In this document: positions 41,809-50,802 of the stretch, one piece after another
Position numbering within the stretch: position 1 is the stretch's first letter
Layout: each line of letters opens with the position of its first letter
Origin: an uncultured Eubacteriales bacterium
GTDB taxonomy: Bacteria; Bacillota; Clostridia; UBA1381; UMGS1253
Length of the DNA: 64,000 nt
Direction of reading: 5' to 3'
Assembly: GCA_902492065.1 (NCBI GenBank)
Contig: CABUKE010000001.1
Span: forward strand, 62,001 to 126,000
Program-made: the position numbers and the translations under genes
The notes under the pieces: model-generated
Database searches by the model: none
The model's input: the letters and a program-made list of their open reading frames with translations, nothing else
What the model was told of the DNA's origin: nothing

Positions 41809-42528
41809 TTGAAGGTATCGGTTATTATTCCGGCCTATAACGAGGCGGGCCGGATTCAACAGACGCTTCGGACGCTGAAGGCGTATTTGGAGCGGGAAGC
41901 ATATGAATATGAGCTGATTGTCGTCGACGACAAAAGCAGCGACGATACCGCACAGCTCGTGCGGCTCGAAGGGGTAGAACCCCTGTGTCAGCCGCAGAAC
42001 CGCGGCAAGGGTGCGGCGGTGAAGCGGGGCGCCCTTGCCGCGCAGGGCGACGTGGTCGTATTTACCGACGCAGACCTGCCGTACGACTTATCTTTGATTG
42101 AGCAAAGCGTCGCTCATATTCAAAACGGCGCGGACCTTGCAATCGGAAGCCGCGAAGGGACGGGCTATGAAACGTATGGATTTGTGCGCCGGGTCAGCTC
42201 GGCGGCGTTTTCCTTTGTGACGAATTTGCTTCTCCGCCTTGGCATCAATGATACGCAGTGCGGCTTCAAAGCATTTTCCGCCTGCGCGGCGCATACGATT
42301 TTTACGCGGGTGACAATTGACGGGTTTGGCTTTGACGCGGAGGCGCTGTTTATCGCCAAAAAGCATGGACTGCGCATTGACCGGATTGCGGCGTATATGA
42401 AGGCGCCGCCCATTGGGAGCAGCGTACATCCGTTGCGTGACGGGCTGACCATGCTGCGCTCGCTTTTTTGTATCGTACGAAATGACAGGCACGGCCTGTA
42501 TGCGTTAAGAGAGGAGAAACGCGTGTGA
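41809..42528 (+). CDS. ALG5/DPM1-like family 2 glycosyltransferase
   Basis: 239 residues starting with TTG at 41809 (GGGGAG 10 bases upstream), giving MKVSVIIPAYNEAGRIQQTL. GT2 motifs: VVDDKSSDDTAQLV and FTDADLPYDLSLI, the latter close to dolichyl-phosphate glucosyltransferase (ALG5-like) sequences. No C-terminal membrane helices, unlike the GT2 at 10361-11314. It probably makes a polyprenyl-phosphate-linked hexose. It overlaps the next gene by 4 bases (GTGA). Confidence 0.85.
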   Translation: MKVSVIIPAYNEAGRIQQTLRTLKAYLEREAYEYELIVVDDKSSDDTAQLVRLEGVEPLCQPQNRGKGAAVKRGALAAQGDVVVFTDADLPYDLSLIEQSVAHIQNGADLAIGSREGTGYETYGFVRRVSSAAFSFVTNLLLRLGINDTQCGFKAFSACAAHTIFTRVTIDGFGFDAEALFIAKKHGLRIDRIAAYMKAPPIGSSVHPLRDGLTMLRSLFCIVRNDRHGLYALREEKRV

Positions 42529-44015
42529 GGATTGCTGAAAGGAGCGGGAGAGAGCGGATACCGGCACGACGGCGGGAGCTGCTGTTTGTTGTCGCGGCCT
42601 TTTGTCTATACTTGTGCCGGTATGCGGCTTATGGGTTTACATATTATCCGCTTCTGGACGACCATATCCAGTATTACTGGTATCCGCAAATCGAAGGAAC
42701 TGTTCAGAATGTATTTCTGCACATCGGCACTATCAGCACCCGGCCGCTGGCGGGCGTGTTTGACGTATATGTGTGGGGGTGGCTGTATCTGCACGCACCG
42801 TGGGCGATTTTGTTTGTGACGGCTGCGCTGACGGTGGCGGCTGTTTATTTTTTGAAGCGTATCCTGTCGGATATGGATATCCAGGTGGGCGGCGTGTTTT
42901 ATCTGCTTTTGCTGTTTCTACCGGTCGGGTTTGAGGCGCAATACTGGCTCAGTGCATCGTCGCGCGTAATGGTGGGCGTGTTTTTTACCGGCCTGAGCCT
43001 GCTTTTTTTCCAGCGCTACAATGGGGGGAAACGCTGGTACTGGCTCGTGCTGTTTGCCGTGGCGCAGCTCGCGTCGTACTGCTTTTACGAGCAAACGGCG
43101 ATTCTTTCGTTCCTGCTGTGCTGCGCATATTTGTTTCGCGCCAGACAGAGCTGGAAAATGTATCTGATTCCCGTGCTTAACGGCTGTATCATTGCTGCCT
43201 ACTATCTGCTTATGCGCAATGTCGGCGCGCTGAGCGGGCGCGGGGCGGGTCTGACGCTATCCGAGCTTGGGCCGCATATCGTCTTTATGGCAAAGGAAGC
43301 TTATCACGTGATTTGCATGGGTGCGGTCACGCTGAATATAAATGGATTTCTGCGCGGATGGGCGTTTTTGTTGGAAACGCCGTGGCTCCTGCTCTTGATT
43401 GCTGTGCTGTCCGGTGTGTTCGCCTGGCTGTGCGGGCGGGAACGGCACAAGGGCATGTTCTCGTTCTGGCTCGGTGCGGCGATTGCGCTGTGCTCGGTTT
43501 TGCTGTTTTTTGTGACAAAAGATTCGACTTTGCCGTTCCGCGCGGCATACGTGCCGCTTATTGGCGTGGCGCTCATGCTCGGCTGTCTGCTCTCGAAGCT
43601 GCGGCTGGGGCGCGCGGTTGCGTCCGTGCTGGTCTTTGTGCTGGCGTTTGGGCTGAATGTATGCAATGTGAGCGAAATGCACGACTACCGGGAGGCGGCG
43701 CTGATTGATGAAACGATTTGCAACAATATCATTGCTGCGCTCGACGACGATACGCTCACAGGCGCGCGGAATTGCTACGTCGTAGGCGCGCAGCGGACGT
43801 ATTTGGACGGAATCGTGGAGCACCGCGAGCATATTATTAATGCAACGTCGAGCGACTGGGCGCTTACGGGTGCGGTGCGCCATTATCTGAAAGGGAACGG
43901 CTACGTGGAGATGATAATCCCCGCGGAGCAGATCACGGATGAAATGCTGGCGAGCGGGGCGCAGATTTTGATACTGAACGACGATTTCACAGTTTCGAGA
44001 GTGGAGGAACACTGA
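42525..44015 (+). CDS. Polytopic membrane protein, GT-C-like
   Basis: 496 residues with about 10-12 helices, starting GTG at 42525. An acidic pair sits in the first outside loop (YYPLLDDHIQYYWYPQ, about residues 40-55), where GT-C enzymes carry catalytic Asp residues. A soluble tail of about 110 residues follows the last helix. It may be the transferase that uses the lipid-linked sugar made by the overlapping GT2 gene, but no family signature is strong. Confidence 0.55.
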   Translation: MRIAERSGRERIPARRRELLFVVAAFCLYLCRYAAYGFTYYPLLDDHIQYYWYPQIEGTVQNVFLHIGTISTRPLAGVFDVYVWGWLYLHAPWAILFVTAALTVAAVYFLKRILSDMDIQVGGVFYLLLLFLPVGFEAQYWLSASSRVMVGVFFTGLSLLFFQRYNGGKRWYWLVLFAVAQLASYCFYEQTAILSFLLCCAYLFRARQSWKMYLIPVLNGCIIAAYYLLMRNVGALSGRGAGLTLSELGPHIVFMAKEAYHVICMGAVTLNINGFLRGWAFLLETPWLLLLIAVLSGVFAWLCGRERHKGMFSFWLGAAIALCSVLLFFVTKDSTLPFRAAYVPLIGVALMLGCLLSKLRLGRAVASVLVFVLAFGLNVCNVSEMHDYREAALIDETICNNIIAALDDDTLTGARNCYVVGAQRTYLDGIVEHREHIINATSSDWALTGAVRHYLKGNGYVEMIIPAEQITDEMLASGAQILILNDDFTVSRVEEH

Positions 44016-44016
44016 T

Positions 44017-44751
44017 ATGGGCGATACGGTCAATATTCTTGGGGTACAGGTCAGCACAAAGACCATGGCGGAAACGGTGGACACGCTGCTGGGCTATTTG
44101 GACGAGGAGCGGGTACACTGCGTGTTTACGCCGAATTCGGAAATTATCTATATGGCCTACAAGGACCCGCAGTTTGCGCAGCTTCTCAACAGCGCAGACC
44201 TCAACACCGCCGACGGAATTGGCGTGGTATATGCGTCCCGGATTTTGAAGCAACCGCTGCGCGAGCGCGTCACGGGGTTTGATCTGATCAATCTGCTTTG
44301 TGAGCGCGCTGCGCCGGATAAGCGGCGCGTGTTTCTGTTTGGGGCAAAGCCCGGCGTGGCAGAGGAGGCGGCGGACAAGCTGACACAGCTTTATCCGGGC
44401 CTTGTCATCTGCGGGACGCGGGACGGCTATTTCAAAGAGGAACAGACGCCGGAGATTGTCGAGCAGATTAACGCGGCGGAGCCGGACATCCTGCTTGTGT
44501 GCCTCGGCGCGCCGAAGCAGGAAAAGTGGATTGCCGATAACAGGGAGCATTTGAACGTGCGGGTTGTATTTGGCGCGGGCGGTACCCTCGATGGGTTAGC
44601 AGGGCGAATGGAGCGTGCGCCGGAAAGCTGGCAGAGATTGGGGCTGGAATGGGCATTCCGGCTTATGAAAGAGCCGAAGCGGATTTTTCGGATGACGGCA
44701 CTTCCGCGCTTCGGACTGACGGTGTTGCTGAAGGGAAGAAAGTATCGCTGA
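44017..44751 (+). CDS. tagA: WecG/TagA/CpsF family glycosyltransferase
   Basis: 244 residues, GT26. TPNSEIIYMAYKDPQ, LNTADGIGVVYASRIL (catalytic Asp region, about 64-79) and VCLGAPKQEKWI are typical. TagA adds ManNAc to GlcNAc-PP-undecaprenol, the committing step of wall teichoic acid synthesis; WecG/CpsF members act in other surface polymers. It follows the GT-C-like gene by one base and precedes tmk by 15, forming one transcription unit. Confidence 0.9.
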   Translation: MGDTVNILGVQVSTKTMAETVDTLLGYLDEERVHCVFTPNSEIIYMAYKDPQFAQLLNSADLNTADGIGVVYASRILKQPLRERVTGFDLINLLCERAAPDKRRVFLFGAKPGVAEEAADKLTQLYPGLVICGTRDGYFKEEQTPEIVEQINAAEPDILLVCLGAPKQEKWIADNREHLNVRVVFGAGGTLDGLAGRMERAPESWQRLGLEWAFRLMKEPKRIFRMTALPRFGLTVLLKGRKYR

Positions 44752-44766
44752 GATGGAGGACGACAG

Positions 44767-45444
44767 ATGGGCAGGCTGATTGCAATAGAGGGTATTGATG
44801 GAAGTGGGAAGGAAACGCAGACCCGGCTTCTACTTGCGCGGCTGGCCGCGGAAGGGTGGAACCCGATGGCGGTGTCATTTCCGGACTATGAGAGCGAAGC
44901 GTCCTGCATTGTGAAGATGTACCTTGCCGGCCGATTCGGCGAGCGGGCGGAGGATGTGGACGCAAAGACGGCCTCCACCTTTTTTGCAATCGACCGCTAC
45001 GTTTCCTATAAAACAAAGTGGGAGCATGCGTACAAGGCCGGACGTGTCATCCTCGCCGACCGTTATGTTACGTCGAACATGATTCATCAGGCGGGAAAGC
45101 TCGGCACGGCGGCGGAGAAGGACGAGTTTTTAGAGTGGCTGTGTGGCTTTGAGTATGGTGTCTACGGCCTGCCGGAGCCGGACGCGGTCATCTTTCTGGA
45201 TGTGCCGCCGCAGGTCGGCGCGGCCATCACAGCGTCGCGCAGGAACAAGGCGACCGGACAGGAAGAAAAGGACATCCATGAGCGTGACAAAAGCCATATT
45301 CAGAAAAGCTACGACAATGCAAAATACATTGCAGAAAAGTACGGCTGGCAAATCGTAAACTGCGCGCCGGACGGCGTGCTGCGCAGTGTGGAGAACATTG
45401 GGGAAGAGGTTTACCAGATTGTAGGTAATGTATTGAACAAATAA
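44767..45444 (+). CDS. tmk: Thymidylate kinase
   Basis: 225 residues. P-loop EGIDGSGKETQT (8-19; the Lys-Glu instead of the common Lys-Ser/Thr is notable), the DR(Y/H) motif in ILADRYVTSNM, and a lid region (ASRRNKATGQEEKDIHERD). It phosphorylates dTMP to dTDP. GGAGGACGAC precedes the ATG. In many Bacillota tmk is next to darA and holB; here they are 9 kb apart. Confidence 0.9.
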   Translation: MGRLIAIEGIDGSGKETQTRLLLARLAAEGWNPMAVSFPDYESEASCIVKMYLAGRFGERAEDVDAKTASTFFAIDRYVSYKTKWEHAYKAGRVILADRYVTSNMIHQAGKLGTAAEKDEFLEWLCGFEYGVYGLPEPDAVIFLDVPPQVGAAITASRRNKATGQEEKDIHERDKSHIQKSYDNAKYIAEKYGWQIVNCAPDGVLRSVENIGEEVYQIVGNVLNK

Positions 45445-45450
45445 AATACA

Positions 45451-45485
45451 AAAAAGAGGCAGAATTCTGCCTCTTTTTTTCTTTT
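45451..45485. terminator. Bidirectional terminator between tmk and secreted repeat protein
   Basis: AAAGAGGCAGAA / TTCTGCCTCTTT palindrome with T8 on plus and A-rich flank giving T-rich tail on minus. Confidence 0.85.
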
Positions 45486-45498
45486 CGGTATATATAAG

Positions 45499-46860
45499 CT
45501 ATAATGACGCGCTTACCGTGTCGCTGTACATGGTGTAAACTGTCCCATTGTATTTGTAAATCATATACGCTTTGGCATACCATGTGGCTCCCGACGATAC
45601 CTCCGTCTTACGCACAGTGAACTGCCCGCCGTTTTCCTGCGAGAGCGAAGCAGCCTTCGACGCGCTGGAGGACTTGAGGCTAAAATTCCTCGAAACGCTA
45701 ACTAATATGCCGGTTTCCACTAGCGTATAGTCAAGCGGCAGGCTCCACTCGGACAGGTAGGTAAAGCTCCTGTCCGAAGCCGAAACGACCGGCTCGCTGA
45801 TATGCAGATACGGCGTTTTTAAAGAAGATACCGCGTCGGCATACACTGCTGTAATCTGCGCGTCGCTTCCGGCACGGAACACATAGACCTCATCTTTGGA
45901 AACGGGCACGCCGTCCTTTTCCCAATGGTCAAACCGCTTCCCCTCCGGCACGGCGTCCTGGTCAAGTGTGACGGTGACCTCCTCGTTATAAAGGTAGGAA
46001 CCGCTTCCGCTTCCACCGGTCACCGTAACCGTGTAGCGGTCGCTTCGCTTGATATAGTGGGCGGTGTAAATTTTATCCTCGTCTGCGTCGCTGCTGTCTA
46101 AGATTTGCCCCGCCTGCAAAGGCTGCCGGACGCCGTTCAGGTACCAGCCGTCAAACTGATAGCCGGGCCTTACCGGATTTTCCGGAACTTTGTGCGTATT
46201 TGTGCCAATCAGGTAACCAAAATGGAAAATGGAGCCGTCGTCATCCTGAAAGAGAATATATTTGTCTGTGCCGCCGCGATACATGGCAGTAAGTACCCGG
46301 TCCGCTCCGAGTGCAAACCGGTACACTAGGTCATAGGTGACGATTCGGTTCGACAAATCGTCGCGCCAGAAGAGAAACTCGGCGCTTGTTTCTTCTGCTG
46401 TGAGGAAAAACTCCGTCCCGGCGGGAAAGTGCTCCCAGCGCATATAGCCCCAGTTTTCCTCGCTGTCCAGCCCCTTGTCGCGCACAATGTTGCCGACGCC
46501 CTGGCAACTGAGCCGGAGCTGAGGCTTTGTCTGGTTCGAGATGGAAATTGTCTTGGTTGCACGCACACTTTCCTCTGTGTAAACAGCCTCCACCGTGACT
46601 GTGCCGTTTTCGTAGGCATATAGCACGCCGTCTGCCCCAATCGCCGCATATTGCGCTCCCTGCGTAAGCGACCAAGCTACCTCCGTGGTTACGTCCGCTC
46701 CGTTATAGTACGCACGAAGCTGCGCCGCGCCGCCGTTTGCGGTGATGGAGCCCGCCCCTTCAATTGTGAACGCACCTGCCGCCACGACGGGAACGGAAAG
46801 TGTAGCTTGCAGCAAGCACAAAATCAGAGCAAACGCGATGTATCGCATGAGTTTTTTCAT
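45499..46860 (-). CDS. Secreted protein with Big_2 and InlB B-repeat-like domains
   Basis: 453 residues from the ATG at 46860 (AGGAGG 8 bases upstream). Signal peptide MKKLMRYIAFALILCLLQAT then LSVPVVAAGAF. An Ig-like Big_2 unit (about 32-110: GAGSITANGGAAQLRAYYNG, EVAWSLTQGAQYAAI) is followed by YRFALGADRVLTAMY, then RPGYQFDGWYLNGVRQPL and EGKRFDHWEKDGVPV, the FxGW-type InlB B-repeats. No LPXTG anchor or SLH domain is visible. It is likely a cell-surface or released protein of unknown partner. Strong own promoter upstream. Confidence 0.8.
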   Translation of the reverse strand: MKKLMRYIAFALILCLLQATLSVPVVAAGAFTIEGAGSITANGGAAQLRAYYNGADVTTEVAWSLTQGAQYAAIGADGVLYAYENGTVTVEAVYTEESVRATKTISISNQTKPQLRLSCQGVGNIVRDKGLDSEENWGYMRWEHFPAGTEFFLTAEETSAEFLFWRDDLSNRIVTYDLVYRFALGADRVLTAMYRGGTDKYILFQDDDGSIFHFGYLIGTNTHKVPENPVRPGYQFDGWYLNGVRQPLQAGQILDSSDADEDKIYTAHYIKRSDRYTVTVTGGSGSGSYLYNEEVTVTLDQDAVPEGKRFDHWEKDGVPVSKDEVYVFRAGSDAQITAVYADAVSSLKTPYLHISEPVVSASDRSFTYLSEWSLPLDYTLVETGILVSVSRNFSLKSSSASKAASLSQENGGQFTVRKTEVSSGATWYAKAYMIYKYNGTVYTMYSDTVSASL

Positions 46861-46900
46861 TGTGGTATCCTCCTGTGCAGGGATAGTTAAACCTACTTTT

Positions 46901-46929
46901 ATTATATCGGGACGGGTAAAAAATGTCAA
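46901..46929 (-). promoter_or_regulatory. Promoter of the secreted repeat protein gene
   Basis: Minus strand consensus TTGACA (46929-46924), 17-base spacer, TATAAT (46906-46901), 41 bases ahead of the ATG. Confidence 0.75.
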
Positions 46930-46935
46930 TGGCAT

Positions 46936-46964
46936 AAAAAGGCGGCGTTTCCAAAACGCCGCCG
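46936..46964 (-). terminator. Terminator after rpiB
   Basis: GGCGGCGTTT / AAACGCCGCC with 3-base loop, TTTTTA tail on the minus strand. Confidence 0.85.
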
Positions 46965-46978
46965 AATTTGTTGGTAGA

Positions 46979-47617
46979 TTAGCCTACGATTGCCTTAACC
47001 GCTTCTGCAATCTTGTCGCACTTGCAGTTTGCAAAGAAGTATTCCTGGAAGTGCTCGCCGCTTACTGCGCCCTTAACCAGCTCCTGGTCAAGATTTTTGA
47101 GGATGGTTACCATGTCGTTGTGTGTAACCTTCTTCACTTCGTTGAGAATCTTTGCATTTCTCTGTTCCGGAACTGCGCGCTCCTTCGGATAGCCGCCGCC
47201 CCACTCTTCAACAAACAGCTTCTCAAACACATACTGCAGATTCAGCTCAGCGCCCCAGCCCCAGCCCTTCGCAAATGGAAGCGCGATGCAGTTGCCGTTG
47301 TTTACCTGCGTGAACTGGTATGCGTCGGTCGGGTCAACCACATGGCCGCACAGTACGCCCGGGAATGCGTTGCACGCAAGGCAAGCGCCCTCGCCCGTAC
47401 CGCAGCCCGTGATTACAAGGTCTGCTGCACCGGAGTTTAACAGAATGCCGGCAAGAATACCAATCTGCACATACGTGAGCTGCGCCTCATCCTCTGCCGT
47501 ATACATACCATAGTTGAATACCTCGTGGCCGAGCGGCTCTACCACTTTTTTAAGCGTCTCGCAGATAAGCGCGTTCTTTGCCGCCTGGCTGTTTTCGTTA
47601 ATCAAAGCAATTTTCAT
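46979..47617 (-). CDS. rpiB: RpiB/LacA/LacB family sugar-phosphate isomerase
   Basis: 212 residues; MKIALINENSQAAKNALI start, VITGCGTGEGACLACNAFPGV (about 66-86) holds the catalytic Cys region of RpiB enzymes. The C-terminal extension (about 140-212) is longer than the 150-residue RpiB core. It interconverts ribose- and ribulose-5-phosphate or a related aldose/ketose pair. Divergent to a sugar isomerase/epimerase gene across a 231-base region with an operator-like repeat, so both may serve the same sugar. Confidence 0.85.
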   Translation of the reverse strand: MKIALINENSQAAKNALICETLKKVVEPLGHEVFNYGMYTAEDEAQLTYVQIGILAGILLNSGAADLVITGCGTGEGACLACNAFPGVLCGHVVDPTDAYQFTQVNNGNCIALPFAKGWGWGAELNLQYVFEKLFVEEWGGGYPKERAVPEQRNAKILNEVKKVTHNDMVTILKNLDQELVKGAVSGEHFQEYFFANCKCDKIAEAVKAIVG

Positions 47618-47677
47618 GTTTTACCCCTCTTTTTCTTTCATATTTGCGCCCCATGGGGCCGCACAATTCTAATTTCT

Positions 47678-47706
47678 ATTATACCAGCTATCCGATTCAA
47701 TTTCAA
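47678..47706 (-). promoter_or_regulatory. rpiB promoter
   Basis: Minus strand TTGAAA (47706-47701), 17-base spacer, TATAAT (47683-47678). Confidence 0.6.
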
Positions 47707-47729
47707 TCCCAACTTTATAAACATTTGGT

Positions 47730-47755
47730 AAATTTCACTTTAGAACGTGAAATTT
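47730..47755. promoter_or_regulatory. Operator-like inverted repeat between rpiB and sugar isomerase
   Basis: AAATTTCAC (47730-47738) and GTGAAATTT (47747-47755), perfect 9-base arms with an 8-base centre. It lies upstream of both divergent promoters. Confidence 0.55.
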
Positions 47756-47768
47756 TTAAGTGAAAATA

Positions 47769-47797
47769 TTGATTTATCCTGTAAATTATGCTATCCT
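47769..47797 (+). promoter_or_regulatory. Predicted promoter for sugar isomerase gene
   Basis: TTGATT (47769-47774), 17-base spacer, TATCCT (47792-47797), 13 bases beyond the inverted repeat. Confidence 0.4.
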
Positions 47798-47848
47798 ACC
47801 AGTATGTGAATATGCTGGACAGCAGCAAGACAGATGGAGGGGTTTTCT

Positions 47849-48685
47849 ATGAAAAAGTTTAAGGTTGGCCTGCAGCTTTACTCGATTCGCGAGGACATGG
47901 AAAAGGACATGGACGCCGCGCTCGCACAGGTAAAGGCAATGGGGTATGACTATGTGGAGTTTGCCGGCTATTTCGGCAAGACGGCACAGGAGGTCCGCGC
48001 CCTGCTCGATAAGCACGGGCTGGAGTGCGTTTCGGTTCACCAGGCGTACGAGGTGTTCTTGGAGGATGAAAAGGCGAACATCGACTATTTAAAGACGATT
48101 GGCGCAAAGTATTGCGCAGTGCCGTGGATGGGCGTGGAGAAGCACAAAGGCAGTGACGCGTTTGACCAGACGGTAAAGGAGTTTAAACAGGTGGGCAAGG
48201 CGCTCAAAGACGCTGGCATCCAGATGCTGTATCACAACCACGATTTTGAGTTTGATAAGGTGGACAATAAGTTCCTGCTCGACTGGCTCTATGAGTCCGT
48301 TCCGGCAGACCTGCTCGAGACGGAAATCGACGTTTGCTGGGTACGCTACGCAGGCTATGACCCGGCGGAATACATCAAAAAGTATACGGGCAGAAGCCCA
48401 ATCGTACACCTGAAGGACTTCGAGTGCAAGAACTTCAACATGGGCCCGGTATACGCGCTGATCGACGAAAACGGCGACGAGGGCGCAAAGCCGGAAAGCA
48501 AAGAGGACGCAGGCTTCATGTTTAAGCCGGTTGGAAGCGGTGTGCAGGACATCCCGTCTGTACTGGAAGCGGCGGAAGCTGCCGGCGCAGAGTATGTCAT
48601 CGTGGAGCAGGATCAGTCGCCGGAGCGCCCGGCTATGGAGGCTGCCAAGATGAGCCGCGACTATTTGAAGAGCATCGGCCAGTAA
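47849..48685 (+). CDS. Sugar phosphate isomerase/epimerase (xylose isomerase-like TIM barrel)
   Basis: 278 residues from the ATG at 47849 (TGGAGGGG upstream; the ATG at 47834 overlaps that site). AP_endonuc_2 family: KVGLQLYSIRED start, YHNHDFEFD (metal ligand region), ETEIDVCWVRYAGYDP, VHLKDF. Similar proteins act on inositol or keto-sugars (IolE/IolI/hydroxypyruvate isomerase-like). Substrate unknown; divergence from rpiB hints at a pentose or polyol route. Confidence 0.85.
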   Translation: MKKFKVGLQLYSIREDMEKDMDAALAQVKAMGYDYVEFAGYFGKTAQEVRALLDKHGLECVSVHQAYEVFLEDEKANIDYLKTIGAKYCAVPWMGVEKHKGSDAFDQTVKEFKQVGKALKDAGIQMLYHNHDFEFDKVDNKFLLDWLYESVPADLLETEIDVCWVRYAGYDPAEYIKKYTGRSPIVHLKDFECKNFNMGPVYALIDENGDEGAKPESKEDAGFMFKPVGSGVQDIPSVLEAAEAAGAEYVIVEQDQSPERPAMEAAKMSRDYLKSIGQ

Positions 48686-48696
48686 TTTCAAAAATA

Positions 48697-48727
48697 AAAA
48701 ACGCCGCGTGAGAGCGCGGCGTTTTAT
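48697..48727 (+). terminator. Terminator after sugar isomerase gene
   Basis: ACGCCGCG / CGCGGCGT hairpin with TTTTATT tail. Confidence 0.85.
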
Positions 48728-48749
48728 TCTGTTTAAAGGGTGGAATAAC

Positions 48750-49622
48750 GTGAAAACAAAACTGTCCTACGTATCGATTCTGTGTGCCGCCGCCCTGTGG
48801 GGCACCATGGGTATTTTTGTAAACCAGATGACGGCCTTTGGCTTTACCTCCATGCAGATTATTTTCTGGCGCGCGCTTGTCGCCGCCGTGGTTCTGTTCG
48901 GCGTTTTGCTCATCAAAGACCGCAGCCTGCTCCGTATCCGTCTGCGCGACTGCCCGATCTTTATTGGAACCGGGGTCATCAGTTTTACCTGCTTCAGCTT
49001 TTGTTACTTTACCGCCATGCACCTGTCGTCGCTTTCCGTCGCGGCGGTGCTGCTGTATACGGCGCCGGTGTTTGTGATGCTGCTGTCGGCGCTGCTGTTC
49101 CATGAAAAGCTGAATATCTATAAACTATTTGCCATCGTGCTGACTGTTGCCGGGTGCGCGCTCGTGACAGGCATTGCTTCGGGCAATGCGCAGGTGTCCG
49201 GCCTCGGCATTCTGTTTGGCCTCGGCGCCGGGGTCGGCTATGCGCTCTACAGCATTTTCGGGCGCTATGGCATTGAGCGGTATCATACGCTGACGGTCAC
49301 GGCATATACGTTTTTGTTTGCCGCTGTTGCCTCTTTGCCGCTCAGCGAGCCGATGAACCTGCTCTCTAAGGTCACGTCGCCGGAAACCGTGTTCTGGATT
49401 TTGGCAGTCGGTATTTTTACAAGCGCGCTGCCCTACCTGCTCTATACAGCGGGACTGACCAGAGTCGAGTCGGGCCGCGCGTCGGTGCTGGCGACGATTG
49501 AGCCGGTTGTGGCGGCGCTGATCGGCGTATTTATGTATGGGGAACAGCTCGATATATATAAAGTAGTCGGAATCGTGCTCGTCTTTGCCGCAGTTGTGCT
49601 GATTCAGGCAAAGAGCCGTTAG
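48750..49622 (+). CDS. EamA/DMT family transporter
   Basis: 290 residues, ten helices in two EamA repeats (about 5-135 and 148-288). Start at GTG 48750 with AAAGGGTGG upstream; an upstream GTG at 48708 sits in the terminator. Family members export metabolites, often amino acids; substrate unknown. It overlaps the end of the convergent yfcE-like gene by 4 bases. Confidence 0.88.
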   Translation: MKTKLSYVSILCAAALWGTMGIFVNQMTAFGFTSMQIIFWRALVAAVVLFGVLLIKDRSLLRIRLRDCPIFIGTGVISFTCFSFCYFTAMHLSSLSVAAVLLYTAPVFVMLLSALLFHEKLNIYKLFAIVLTVAGCALVTGIASGNAQVSGLGILFGLGAGVGYALYSIFGRYGIERYHTLTVTAYTFLFAAVASLPLSEPMNLLSKVTSPETVFWILAVGIFTSALPYLLYTAGLTRVESGRASVLATIEPVVAALIGVFMYGEQLDIYKVVGIVLVFAAVVLIQAKSR

Positions 49623-50164
49623 CGCAGAGACAGCGACTTGATGACCGTTCCTTTAAAATCCTTTACAGTGAAGCAGCCGTTCTCATAAACCATATAGCTT
49701 CGCTTAAAGTCCTGCTTCGGGAGCGAAACCGAGCCGGGATTCAGGCAGTACAGCCCTTCGTGCTTGAGCGCGCAGGGGATGTGCGTATGCCCGTGAACAA
49801 GAATGTCGCCGCGCTTGATTGGCGGGAGGCTGGTTTCATTATAAATATGTCCATGCGTGGCAAATATCGTGTGCCCGTCAACATACAGAAGCGCATAGTC
49901 GGCCAGGATAGGGAATTCGAGCATCATCTGGTCAACCTCGCAGTCGCAGTTGCCGCGCACGCACAGGATTTCATGTTTCATATCGTTGAGCAGCGCGGCG
50001 ACCTCTTTGGGGTCGTATTTTTTCGGCAGGTCGTTGCGTGGGCCGTGGTAGAGCAAATCGCCGAGCAGGATCAGCTTGTCCGCCCGCTCCGCTTCATATG
50101 CGTCCGCCATTTTCATCGCTCCGTGCAAAGAGCCGTGGATATCGGAAGCAAACATCAGTTTCAT
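49619..50164 (-). CDS. YfcE-type metallophosphoesterase
   Basis: 181 residues of the calcineurin-like fold: FASDIHGSLHGAMKM (metal motif 1), ILLGDLLYHGPRN, CVRGNCDCEVDQMML, ATHGHIY and VHGHTHIPC carry the Asp/His/Asn metal ligands in order. YfcE-like phosphodiesterases have a broad activity; the cellular substrate is not known. GGAGG precedes the ATG; the metalloprotease-like gene is 24 bases upstream on the same strand. Confidence 0.9.
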   Translation of the reverse strand: MKLMFASDIHGSLHGAMKMADAYEAERADKLILLGDLLYHGPRNDLPKKYDPKEVAALLNDMKHEILCVRGNCDCEVDQMMLEFPILADYALLYVDGHTIFATHGHIYNETSLPPIKRGDILVHGHTHIPCALKHEGLYCLNPGSVSLPKQDFKRSYMVYENGCFTVKDFKGTVIKSLSLR

Positions 50165-50188
50165 AGAATTTCCTCCTTTTTGCTTAAA

Positions 50189-50650
50189 TCAGTCCATGTT
50201 TTTAAGTCCTTCATACAATTCGTTAAACGATTTCTGCGTGCTGCACCGTCCGTAGGAAAGCGTTTTATTGTCGCCAAATTCCAAAAGGAAGCACTTTGTT
50301 AGCTCGGCAACCGTCTGTTCCAGCGTGGTAAAAAATTGGGTGTAAGCAAACTCATACGCCGCTGTGCCCTCGGCAAAATTGCTTGTGATTAGCGACTCCG
50401 TCACCTGGTCAAGCGGATAAAGCTTGAGGTGCATCAGTTCGTGTACAATGACGCCCTCAAGGTTTTCCTGCTTGGGAGACGCGATGTTGAGCATCAAAAT
50501 CGCCGTTTTATCGTCGCAGTCGATTTTAAAGTCGCCCGTCTTGGGCCAGTTTGGGTCAGTAACAAATTCGAGCTTTACGTCCCAGTCGGGGACGAGCCTT
50601 AACTTTTTACACCATTTGTCAAATACAATTCTCAGCGATTCCTGTTCCAT
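50189..50650 (-). CDS. Small putative zinc metalloprotease-like protein (HELMH)
   Basis: 153 residues from the ATG at 50650 (GGGAGGGG 5 bases upstream). HELMH at residues 70-74 (EGVIVHELMHLKLYP) fits a zincin active site, with Glu71 as base. The rest has no family I can name with confidence; a SprT- or ImmA-like origin is possible. No signal peptide, so cytoplasmic. Probably cotranscribed with the yfcE-like gene. Confidence 0.6.
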   Translation of the reverse strand: MEQESLRIVFDKWCKKLRLVPDWDVKLEFVTDPNWPKTGDFKIDCDDKTAILMLNIASPKQENLEGVIVHELMHLKLYPLDQVTESLITSNFAEGTAAYEFAYTQFFTTLEQTVAELTKCFLLEFGDNKTLSYGRCSTQKSFNELYEGLKNMD

Positions 50651-50802
50651 GTTATCCCCTCCCGGTTTCATGCTTTTTTATGTGTATAGCATACCACACC
50701 TGCGCGCCCGGCGCAAGAGCATAGTCGCAGCGGTGTGTGCATACACATAGTAATACGCACGGGCGGCGGCTGCATAAGCCCGTATGGGAGGAGGCGCCTG
50801 GA

